64,000 bases of DNA from Amphibalanus amphitrite (Eukaryota > Arthropoda > Thecostraca > Balanomorpha > Balanidae): positions 415,001 through 479,000 of the forward strand of contig NW_024881596.1 in NCBI RefSeq assembly GCF_019059575.1, given 5' to 3'. Positions 24,101 through 33,800 of this stretch are shown one piece after another (within the stretch, counting starts at the first letter, position 1; every line of letters begins with the position of its first letter). Under the pieces are notes generated by a model, which had not been told where the DNA came from, searched no databases, and was given only the letters and a program-made list of their open reading frames with translations. Made by a program: the position numbers and the translations under genes.

Positions 24101-26385
24101 AAGCGGTTTTCCTTGAATAGCCTGAGAAAGATTGAAATGAAGTCGAAGTATTTCTGAGATTTGATAGTTAATCTCCTGAAAGTATGTCAGGAGGATATAA
24201 ACATCGCAGTTTTTATCACACAAACCTGAATGTGTGGACTTTATCACCGCAATCGTTCAATTTGAACACCGACGATGCTATCACGCTCATGAAACATTGC
24301 CGTTACTTTTCAATCATTTCATAAAAACCGATAACCGAACACAGAACTAGCTACCTCATTTCGCGATTTCCCATCTTGCACTAGTAAAAACGGCCCCAGG
24401 CGGTGCTTCCCAGACATCGTGAATGCCAATCATGGGTAAGTCGCGTCTCTTAGCGACATAATGGCCATGAATCGCGGCTGGGATCCCGCTGGAGGATCAA
24501 AACTGGAGACTTGACGGCCCAGAGACAGGCGTTCATCGACAAGGCCGAACGACAGACAGCTATACTTCGTGCACCGTCGACAGACAGAGACACAGACGGT
24601 GCACGGGCGCGGTGACGTCGTCCCGCCGACTAAATGTCATCAGACCGTTATCATAGACAACATACCGCACCCTGCCCACACTGGGATATCGCCCAGCTTA
24701 TGCTGATTATTGCGCGATGAGCTGTGGTGGCTGAATAGCGCCGCGGATGGCTCTGCAGGCGTACTAGCAACCGGCCGGAATGAAAACAAACAACTATGTC
24801 GCGGGGATAAGCCGGCTTCTTGTAGTGCGGGAGGGTGTGAGGATGAGTTGAACAATGAACGAGTCTGACTGGTGGCATTCATGAGTTGCAGAAAAACCGA
24901 CAGCTGAAGGATGTTGGTGTTTAAACGGTGTTATTCTGAATGAACTTATTGTATGTGATGATGTGTTGAAAAGGATAGAAGCTAGAAAAGTTATGGAAAT
25001 GAAAAGGATAAAGTAGTGAGATGTGGGCATAACGTGTGTCGTGCCACAGCCAGGCATCTAGACGACAGAGCAGCAAATGTCTCTGAGTTGTGGCACATGC
25101 TTTTGCCCGTTTATATCGTGACGCCTAGCGCTGCCACGACGTGGCGGTACAGTGGAGTTTATGCCGATGGCCAGTGCACCGCCATAGACCCTGTCTTAAG
25201 TGCCGGCATGGTCCGTGACCTCGGGTAGTGTCCCGACTGTCGGCGTGGTCCCGTGTGTTTACTGCCAGCCAGGCATGAATTCCTGGCCAACTTTACTCTG
25301 ACGGCGCGTCCCGTACCCGACGCTGGCAGCGCAGCTGCAGGCCGTGTGGGACAGTGGCTACTCCTCAATTACTAATAATTAGCGGTCACTGGTCACTCGC
25401 GTCAATCGCTGACTATTGGCCACTGGTTGGTGTTCAATAGCCGTATTGGAAAATGATTATTTGTTGCAGACTTGTTCACTGATCGCTGGTTAATTATTTT
25501 TGGTCGGTTAGGTATATCATAAGTCACTAGGCAAAGATAATTTACCTATCAGTACACCAACTATGGTCCCTGATCACTGGCCATTAGCCATCGATCACTG
25601 ATCATTGGTTACCAACGACTAGCTGGCTACTGACTACTGGCCACTTCAATGAACACGATCATGATCTCAAGTCCGTGCCGGTATTTCTTGACCATTGACC
25701 AATGACCAGTGACCACTACAACTGTCCACATGGATGCCACAATGGCGATTCTGCTGACATGTTAGTATACTCGAGAAGCAGTGCCCAGCAAAGTGTCCCA
25801 GACGACTGGACAGGACAGACGGATGGGCAGACGGCGGCGTTTTAAGCCGCTTCAGTCAGCACGGTTTGGTGGAATTCCAGCCCTTCGTGACCGTCTTGTT
25901 TGTCACAAGAATTAAGAGCACAAAAAGTGCAAGTTTAACAACGGAGAGGTGTAAACACACCCAACAAAAATGAACTTGTTGGGAAAAGGGTTCGAATTAA
26001 CACGGCAGGTGTGCCTTCCAAAAACTGGGGATAAGCGACGGAACTGGACTTGAAAGTCGGTAAACTGAGACGATCCGTTTTGTCAGCCAGCTAGCCGTCG
26101 GCGCCTCTCTGCTTTGATACAGAGCATCATGAAGCAATAGGGTTTAGGTCTTATCATAGGTAGTGAACAACATAATTAACTAATATCATGCATGCATATC
26201 ATATCAGGATACATGCATCAATCAGCTCCACCCGTACACGACTCAACCCACGTCGCGTCCGACTTACCGTCGAGCACTTCATTGGTCGGCATGGCGAGCG
26301 CCGTCGGGCAGCGGACGGCGACCGTCACCAAGAGGAGCACCACCGGCACCATCGGCAGAGGCAGCGGGCACTGACGGGGCGACAT
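17348..26385 (-). CDS. Small secreted protein, unrecognised family
   Basis: Three minus-strand exons, 26268-26385, 17802-17920 and 17348-17530, join in frame (phases 1 and 0) into 139 aa. The donors (GGTAAGT, GGTGAGA) and acceptors (ccttgcag, ctttccag) are consensus-like. Residues 1-31 form a signal peptide: a positive start, a VPVVLLLVTVAV core and a likely cut after TALA. The mature part of about 108 aa is acidic in its first half (MDDLDPSVTPD). It has three cysteines, TCY and a CC pair in FLDCCSK, then a Lys/Glu-rich probable helix (ALEARKQKSNGEEVSSLLKE). An odd cysteine number suggests an inter-chain disulphide, which is inference. I recognise no domain; a hormone, carrier or effector are all possible. 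The ATG has a good context (CCACCATGT), and a TATA box lies 46 bp upstream. The intron of 8.3 kb could hide another small exon. Confidence 0.7.
18034..18127. repeat. (GA)n microsatellite, (TC)n in the sense of the host gene
   Basis: More than 40 dinucleotide units. In the transcribed (minus) sense it is a polypyrimidine tract ending about 114 nt upstream of the exon 2 acceptor at 17920 of the secreted-protein gene. Confidence 0.95.
18128..25369. other. Intron of the secreted-protein gene, no exon recognised
   Basis: Mixed AT- and GC-rich intron sequence. Open frames at 20.0-20.4, 22.3-22.6 and 23.7-24.0 kb have no family features and no conserved splice partners. No transposon termini were recognised. 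This is the most likely place for a missed small exon. Confidence 0.4.
25370..25740. repeat. Cryptic CACTGG/TGATCACTGG simple repeat
   Basis: A degenerate array of short words such as GGTCACTGGTCACT, GGCCACTGG, TGATCACTGG and ACCAGTGACCA occurs on both strands, with no fixed period. It is non-coding, in the first intron of the secreted-protein gene. Confidence 0.6.
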
Positions 26386-26430
26386 GGTGGGTCTAATCGA
26401 GCTCTGTGACAGGGCGGCGGCACCTGCGCT

Positions 26431-26436
26431 CTTATA
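26431..26436 (-). promoter_or_regulatory. TATA box of the secreted-protein gene
   Basis: The minus strand reads GTATAAGAGC, 46 bp upstream of the ATG at 26385. A start site near 26405 would give a leader of about 20 nt. Confidence 0.65.
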
Positions 26437-26511
26437 CATCCCGAGCGCCGCACGCGGGACGACTGCCAGCGGCCGGTCGTCCGCCGACCGCCGACCGCCG
26501 CCGCGCCGTCC

Positions 26512-26554
26512 GTCACGTGACCCGTGCCGCCCGTCCACTGTCGGGTCACGTGAC
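26512..26554 (-). promoter_or_regulatory. Paired GTCACGTGAC palindromes
   Basis: Two identical perfect 10-bp palindromes (26512-26521 and 26545-26554) lie 33 bp apart centre to centre, about three helical turns, and about 75-120 bp upstream of the TATA box. The core CACGTG with GT/AC flanks is the known site type for bHLH-Zip factors of the USF/MITF/TFEB class. Activity here is inferred. Confidence 0.6.
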
Positions 26555-26621
26555 TGGCCGGCTGGCGTGTGGCGGTGCCGTCAGCGGCCGCGGTGGGCGC
26601 GCCGTCTCTCTGACTGCCCGC

Positions 26622-26726
<105 letters not shown>

Positions 26727-27002
26727 CGGTGTCGGTGTGTGTGTGTCTGTGTGTCGGCCCGTCTGTCCGTCAGCCTCAGACGCTCGTAATTGCCGGTCCG
26801 TACGCCCCGAGGCGCTCTACCAAGGCCTGACGAGTTGCCGTGAGCGGGACGGGATGAGCGACCGGCTCCCCGTGCCCCCGGGCTACTGGCGCGGCACGGC
26901 ACCCCTCCTCCCTCGCCCGCGGCGAAACAGTGCACCATTCACACCCGCTGCCCAGTGTCCATGGGCCGTGGAACGGCACTCGGCGACTCCCGCTCATGGC
27001 CA

Positions 27003-27050
27003 GACAACAACAACAACAACAATAACAGCAATAACAATAACAACGACAGC
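27003..27050. repeat. (CAA)n/(AAT AAC)n microsatellite
   Basis: Imperfect trinucleotide and hexanucleotide repeat, intergenic. Confidence 0.85.
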
Positions 27051-27526
27051 GTTACATCTTCCCCCGCGATACAAATGCTTGTCTCCCGATCACACCCAAT
27101 GCCTGTCCGATCACAGAACAACTCATAGCAATTATGAACTGAAGCCACCTTCCGATCCACTTTTTGAACCTTGATTTGCATTGGGGACTCAGCAATGTAC
27201 TTACATACCTCTCCTCTCCTGGGAATGGTGCTCGATGTTCTGCATGGTCGGTTGGAACATCGGAAGTTGTACATACTTAGCATAGTTACCCACAGCTTGC
27301 TCCTGCTGCTGAATATTCAGAACTCGGCTTCTACATGTAGTTCGAACGCGGCGTGAAAGCAATCGTCATCAATCGTCAATTATGATTGCCATTAGTAACG
27401 GCGATTGCAGGTCCTCCGAAATGTCACAGCATTTTCTACAGCATTGAAACAACTCACCGACCAATACTAGTCCTCTCGCAACCGATCGACAGTGACAAGA
27501 TATCTTCCAATCGCCGGTCCTCTTAA

Positions 27527-28533
27527 CCCGCGCACCGACGGGGGTCTGCGCCAACTTAGTACCGACGGGGGGGGGCGGATGACCGCCCCCCCCCCCTGAG
27601 ATCTCGAGAACGAAGCAAGATAGCGACAAGCGGTAAACGGCATCGGATACGCACGGTCAAGATCTACAATTTTTACTAAGGTCATTTTCAGGTCAGGTCA
27701 AAGATGACGTCACAGGGGTCGAAAAAGTCAAAATGGCGGCGCTAAATATGGAGAGAGTTTTTCTCGAATAACTTTCGAATTAGTCAAGATAGGAACAAAC
27801 TAAGGGCATCATCGTGATCCTCTCGTCAATCCGCATCGAATGATATATAAGTTGACCTCGAAAGGTCAAGGTCAAAGGTTGACCTCAGGTCACGTGACCT
27901 CGAGGTCATCATGTATATCATTCGATGCGTCTTGACGAGCTGAACACAATGAGACCATCCACGCGTCTGTATCTTGTTCCTGTACGGAGTTATTGGCCAA
28001 AAACCTTTGGTGACCTTTGATGACGTCACATGACCTCACAGCTGCCCAACAGCAAAACAGACCTCAAGGTAGTGAAGGTTGATCGTATATGAAGTCATGT
28101 ATGGTATATGGGGCCATTCCGACCCGTTTTAGTGGTAAAAACAGGGAGTTGATTTTTCCCCCATTGACTTATAATGGGGAGGTCGCGAAATTGACCTGAC
28201 CTTAGGTCACCGATATCAAAATTCCGAGATATACAAATTGTAGCTACTAATGACCTAATAACATCCTGCGACTTTCAAAGGCCTCCGACATCTACTGTAG
28301 CTCTGGCACGGTGACAAAGTTGCAAAAAAGTGACTTGAGGTTGGGTCATTCAAAGTGACCTGGTGACCTGACCTTGAAAGGTAGGAGGTTCAAACTTGCA
28401 CACCATGTGTAAAATTGATAAGGGAATAGTCATACCAAATTTCGCGGCGCTACGCGCCGCGGTTTTCCCGCTATTCGCGAAAAACCTCAGGGGGGGGGGG
28501 CGGATATCCGCCCCCCCCCCGTCGGTGCGCGGG
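27527..28533. mobile_element. TTAA-type MITE (family B2), complete
   Basis: Flanked by TTAA at 27523-27526 and 28534-28537. The termini are inverted: CCCGCGCACCGACGGGG at the left and CCCCGTCGGTGCGCGGG at the right. Sub-terminal hairpins near 27567-27596 and 28490-28520 pair long G and C runs around CGGATgaCCG and CGGATATCCG. The interior (27853-27908) packs seven AGGTCA/TGACCT half-sites in 56 bp. No transposase frame is present, so it is non-autonomous. TTAA target and CCC termini point to a piggyBac-like mover. Confidence 0.85.
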
Positions 28534-28552
28534 TTAAAGCAGGACGTCTAGA

Positions 28553-28578
28553 CTCGACTCGACTCGACTCGACTCGCC
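28553..28578. repeat. (GACTC)n short pentanucleotide repeat
   Basis: About five units next to the right end of the family B2 element. Confidence 0.85.
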
Positions 28579-28849
28579 TCGACTTTCATGACTCGAGAGT
28601 CGACAGTCAGGTATGACTCAGACTGCTCGAAGCCCCCAAATGACAAACCAACGCAACATATCTTCAAGAGAACTGAGCTATCTTCAAAATATTTAACTGG
28701 ATGGCGTCGGTTGAGAGAAAATACAAAGAAACCACCGCATGCTACTGAATCCGGACGGTTCTTTTTGCACCTGAATCTATCCAATTGTGGGATTTTAACT
28801 GATGCATAAGCTAAGCCTATTACACCCTTGCTAAGCCTATTACACCTTG

Positions 28850-29305
28850 TCAAAGTGTTTAGCGCGCTGTCGTATGATGACTCACCGATTGCGATCCGGG
28901 AAATGTTCACCCGACGGGAGAGCGTATCGGCGAGATGCACGCGTGCCACCGACAGGGGTGACCTGCACCTGTGCAGATGTAATTTGAGTGCATCGCGGCA
29001 TAGTTTCTCTCGCCGTGCAGCCTCAGCGTGGAACTCACTACCACCGCCTGTCCGGGAGGCGGCCACAATTAGAGCTTTTACGGCAGCGCTGAATGTCGAA
29101 CAGCACATCGATATAATGTAGCGTGGTTCACTGTTTTATATATGTTTTATATCTGTTTTAAACACCATCTTTCTGCGTTTTTTAGTGTTTGGTTTTCGAT
29201 GTGTATGGTTGTGGTTTTATATGCTTCATGTACTTGACGTGGAACAGTAATACCCAATTGTTTGGAATGTTCCAATACACTGAACTGAACTGAACTGAAC
29301 TGAAC
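28850..29305 (+). mobile_element. 3' end of a non-LTR retrotransposon (LINE), 5'-truncated
   Basis: The frame ending at 29121 reads SFSRRAASAWNSLPPPVREA near its end. This is the conserved C-terminal segment that follows the reverse transcriptase in CR1/L2/Jockey-group LINEs. A 3' UTR of about 160 nt ends in a (TGAAC)n tail at 29279-29305. The rest of the ORF is absent, as expected from 5' truncation during target-primed integration. It is a different family from the full LINE at 41.7 kb. Confidence 0.75.
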
Positions 29306-29565
29306 AGGAGCTCTATTTGGATTACGTTTAGTGTGCAAATAACATGCCGTGTGCGGTAAACAACAATTTCAACTGGAATGCTGTCCACCGGTTCATCTTT
29401 ATTGCATGAACTGAAAAGATCACACTGCTGAGACATAATGTGATTGTTTTCTATGCATTCTAGTTTGAGATCACTGCCAAAGCATTCCTAATCCCAAAAT
29501 GCATCATGGATTATCCCGAAGGGATTAAGTTCACGATACTCGTCGCTAGATCAAATTTTACGAAC

Positions 29566-31389
29566 CTTTTTTATTTTTGTCGTGTGACCTTGCTATGCCA
29601 CCGATTAAGGCAAATGATGCCTCAAACGAAAGAGAATTAACCTAAATTTTGTATTTTCATGCGTAGAGCACCACTTTAGTCAGGTGGCCCCCGTTGTGGG
29701 TCGCACAAGAACGAGCACGAGAGATCACGTTCTTCGCTGCCACCAAGATCTCCCGATTTGCGAAACACCGGTGTCGCCATGCCCGTTGCTTGTCAGCTTC
29801 AGAGCCTTATTCCATAATGCGAGCCAGGAAACAGCGTATTGACCCCAGACCCCTAGCAAACATAAGCAACATAATGATTTACTGATCAGGAAGTCTTCTG
29901 AGATGTTATCACGCATCCACTACGAAAATAAGGCTCAGCTGCTTGAGCGCGCTCAGCAACAGCCCATTTTAATCCTTTGATTCGTCGCATTATTATGGGG
30001 CTAAGACAAATATCAACCTGTCGCAAATAGATGTCGCAAATGCTATTTGTGACAGGTTAACCCTCGCATGTGTAGGGGGGGTCGGATGGACCCCCCCATG
30101 GTTTTTCGCGAATAACTCGCGTAAAAAGCGGCCGATCGCGACGAAACTTTCAGTACCCTCGCATTGATCAATTTTACACCTACCCTGAAAATTTCATGAC
30201 CCTGACCCAAATGACCTTTGACCTGTGACCTCTTTTCCGAGACCATGTTTGGCCGGAATCGCGATTTCGCGTATGTCGGCTCGCACTAGCCGCGTGTTTG
30301 CAAGCTTTTCGTGGTTTCAAACGTTCAAACATGTGATTTGATGTTACTCCCGTGTGTGTCAAGGTCACCTGAAGGTCAGGTCAGGTCATTGACCTTTGGT
30401 GACCTCGGGTGACCTCGGGTCACTTTTTCGAGTTTTACATGTTTCTAGGCTAGTTTTTGGAGCTGAATTCGAATTTAGCAACCATTTGAACATTTACGAA
30501 GTAGTTTTGGTGACTTCGTAACATGTTACGAAGCTGTCAGAGGCGGTTGACACGTACTACGAATACCCGTCACGACGCCTACTGGTTGACCTGACCTGAC
30601 CTGACCCGACCTGGTCTAAATGCTTCAAGACATCATCTGTGATCAAAACTAACACGATATTCGTGATCAGCACCCCGAAAAACCCCTTAGCAGCCACACT
30701 TTACGACTTTCTAACAGGTCCCGATTTTCCCGACTTTGGGTCATTGACCTGACCTGGAAGGTCAACCAATGACCTAGGACCTTAAAATTGGGTATCATCG
30801 GCTTCCTCTCGTCACGGGCAACACGCTCGTTTTTTCCGCGAAGCTCTAGCTCGATCAGGGGCCAAACGGCAAGGGGGGGGTCCAACCGACCCCCCCCTAC
30901 ACATTAGAAGCTGGCAAACGCCGCACACATGCGAGGGTTAATTAACAGGTGTTAGCCCCATAATAATGCGACGAATCAAAGGATTAAAATGGGGCTGTCG
31001 CTGAGCGCGCTCAAGCAGCTGAGCCTTATTTTCGTCGTGGATGCGTGAAAACACCTCAGAAGACTTCCTGATCAGTAAATCATTATGTTGCTTATGTGTT
31101 CTTGGGGTCTGGGGTCAACGCTGTTTCCTGGCTCGCTTTATGGAATAAGGCTCTGAAGCTGACAAGCAACGGGCATGGCGACACCGGTGTTTCGCAAATC
31201 AGGAGATCTTGGCGGCAGCGAAGAACGTGATTTCTCGCGCTCGTTCTTGTGTGACCCCCAGCGGGGGCCACCTGACTAAAGTGGTGCTCTACGCATGCAA
31301 ATACAAATCTTCAGTTACTTCTCTTTCGTTTGAGGCATCATTTGCCTTAATCGGTGGCATAGCAAGGTCACACGACAAAAATAAAAAAG
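29566..31389. mobile_element. 1.8-kb foldback element with 440-bp inverted arms
   Basis: The left arm 29566-30004 and right arm 30952-31389 are inverted copies with scattered differences; for example CTTTTTTATTTTTGTCG at the left mirrors the right edge. The original loop was about 70 nt and now holds the TTAA MITE at 30061-30937. No coding capacity was seen. The arms are too long for an ordinary MITE, so I call it foldback-type. A target duplication is not evident. Confidence 0.8.
30061..30937. mobile_element. TTAA-type MITE (family A), copy 1
   Basis: Flanked by TTAA at 30057-30060 and 30938-30941. The inverted termini read CCCTCGCATGTGT and ACACATGCGAGGG. Sub-terminal hairpins are GGGGGGGTC...GGACCCCCCC (about 30075-30100) and the matching right one (about 30876-30899). 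Many AGGTCA/TGACCT words lie between. It sits in the loop of the foldback element. Copy 2 at 47216-48119 is nearly identical, so this family moved recently. Confidence 0.88.
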
Positions 31390-32942
31390 CTTCAAGACTT
31401 CTGGGACACCCTATAGAAAAGCAGCCTGGTGACACGTTCAGCAACAACAGCGAAAAACCCATGTTCACCAAAAGACCGGAATTCGCTCGCCTTTTTGACG
31501 TATCGATAAAAGTTGGGAACCGGATGCATATTTGTAGGCACTTGTATTTACCTTCCAAAGTGCCCTCAATGCGGCCACAAAGGTTTATAAAGGCACCGCG
31601 CATCTGTTATCAAACATTATTCATGCAACGCCCAGTTAGGTAAATACCTAATTTTATATTTTATCAATGTTCAACAAAGGAAGCCTCCATTTTTTCCAGT
31701 TGCAAATACGCTGGAAACTCCAGACATTGTGCTTGACGTATGCTTAAAACATGATTAATCTATTTGCCCCGATAGCAAAGTGGTCCCCGGAATTTCTCAC
31801 CTAATGGTAACTTTGAAAATACTTGCTGGTCATTCTAAAAATGTATTAAAATAAGTAAACAGTGATTTACTGCACGTGCACGCTGCACGGGACGGACGGT
31901 ACCTCCCTGTAACCGGCACCAAATACCGAGGAGCTGCCGGCCCGAGGCACTGGGCAGTGACGCAGTGTGACCTCTGGTCACCGCGCCTGACTCAGAGCCA
32001 TCCCAGCACGTTTGTACCGCGTACAGCGAGCTCAGGCATCTGGCCGGCTGGCTAATGACACGTTGTTCGCCGTCGCTGGCAGACAGTATCAGGAGGCACG
32101 CCATTGGATCGCCCCTGCTCTTCAACCCCGAGCCCGCATGCCGAGAGTGTATGTATGACGCCGACGTAAGATCACGAGCATTTCTACAAGGGGAATAACG
32201 CGGTCTAGCGCGATGAATTGAGCCAACCGATCGTTGTTTCACAGTGTTTGCTGTCTTTCCGAGGCTTATTACCTTGATTACAGTCGATTTTCAACCTCAC
32301 ACACTCGAACTGTCGTCATATGCGCCACCGTTTTGGTTGGTCGTTGAAGGAGAAGCCTCTCATTGGCTGGTCTCAAATGCGCGCCGGGCGCTTCCGCTGG
32401 ATATAACCCTTCGGTCGATGTGCCTGTAAAGCTTCACAAATTGGACAGCCGGGCTGCCAGCCGGGTTGCCGATGAGAACCGGGCACCGCCCAGTTTCGGT
32501 CTGTGGAGACAGGCGATCGACCACAAATCGTCCGGCCAGCCTGGCACGGACGGCACGGGCCTCGCCGAATTCCCGGCCTCGGTGTGAAAGCTGGCTCACA
32601 CGGAGCCGCTTGGGAAAATGTCTCGGTTTGGCGGTGCAATGTTTATGTGCATTTGCCCTTGTTAGAAGAGAGGAGGACATTCCGGATAAATATATAACTT
32701 TGCAGCTCACTGAAGCCATTTAAAGACAGGTATAGCTGGAAATGAGAAAGATGTTGTTGGTCAATGGTAGAAAGTTCGTTATTGGTAAACCAACCATTGC
32801 ACAGTGGGGATTTTTCCGATCTAGCACGTCTTAATTCGTAGAGGGCAAACCATAGGTAGTATTGTAGCCAGATTGTTCACAGATGTTGGCTGGTGTGTTC
32901 TGGTGAGAATGTTTACCTGTAAATGTGCATAATCAACATAGT
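31390..32942. other. Intergenic, no gene recognised
   Basis: GC-rich patches at 31.9-32.2 and 32.35-32.6 kb open short overlapping frames on both strands without domain features or splice partners. No element termini were recognised. Confidence 0.4.
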
Positions 32943-33796
32943 TTAGGGGGTTCAATTGGACCCCTGTCTCAGCCGTTTGGCCCCTGATCAAGCTAGAGCT
33001 TCGCGGAAAAATCAAGCGTGCTGCCTATGACGAGATGAGGCCGAATGTATCCAATTTCAAAGTCCAAGGTCATTAGTTGACTTTCCAAGTCAGTTTAATG
33101 ACCCAACTAAAGTTGGGAAATCGAGACCTCTTGAAACTTCGTAAAGTTCGGGTGTGACGGGGTATTTTGGGGTGCTGATCACGAATTTCATGTTAGTTTT
33201 GATCACAGACGATGTCTTTATGCATTAAGGCCAGGTCGGGTCAGGTCAGGTCAGATCAACCAGTAGGCGTCCTGCCGGCCACCCATAGTAGGAGTCACCT
33301 ACCACTGACAGCTTCGTAACATGGTACGATGGCACCAGAACTACTTCGTAAATATTCAAATGGTTGCTTAATTCGAAATCAGCACCAAAAACTACCCTAG
33401 AAACAAGTAAAACTCTAAAAAGTGAATCAAGGTCATCAAAGGTCAATGACCTTGACTTGACCTTCACGTGACCTTGACACCCACCATAATGCATGGCACC
33501 AACATCATTTCACATATTTGAACGTTTAAAACCACAAAAAGACTGGAAACCGCGGATAATGTGAGCTGGCATACGCCGAATCGCGATTCCGGCCAAACAT
33601 GGTCTCGAGGAATATGCCACAGGTCAAAGGTCAGTTGGGTCAGAGTCATGAAATTTTTAGGTTAGATGTACAATTGATGATCTCGAGGGCACCGAAAGTT
33701 TTGTCGCTATCGGCCGCTTTTTGCGCGAGCAATTTGCGGAAAACCATGGGGTTTTATCCAACCACTTCCCCCTCCCCCTCCCCACAAATGCGAGGG
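32943..33796. mobile_element. TTAA-type MITE (family A), old inverted copy
   Basis: A diverged reverse-orientation relative of copies 1 and 2. The right edge reads ACAAATGCGAGGG then TTAA at 33797-33800. The left edge keeps the hairpin remnant GGGGGGTTCAATTGGACCCC but has lost the outer terminus. The interior follows copy 1 in reverse with many substitutions, so it is much older. Confidence 0.75.
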
Positions 33797-33800
33797 TTAA

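Noticed and set aside
28588-28809. 73-codon frame before the LINE fragment
   Set aside because: No similarity to LINE proteins and no continuity with the recognisable RT tail.
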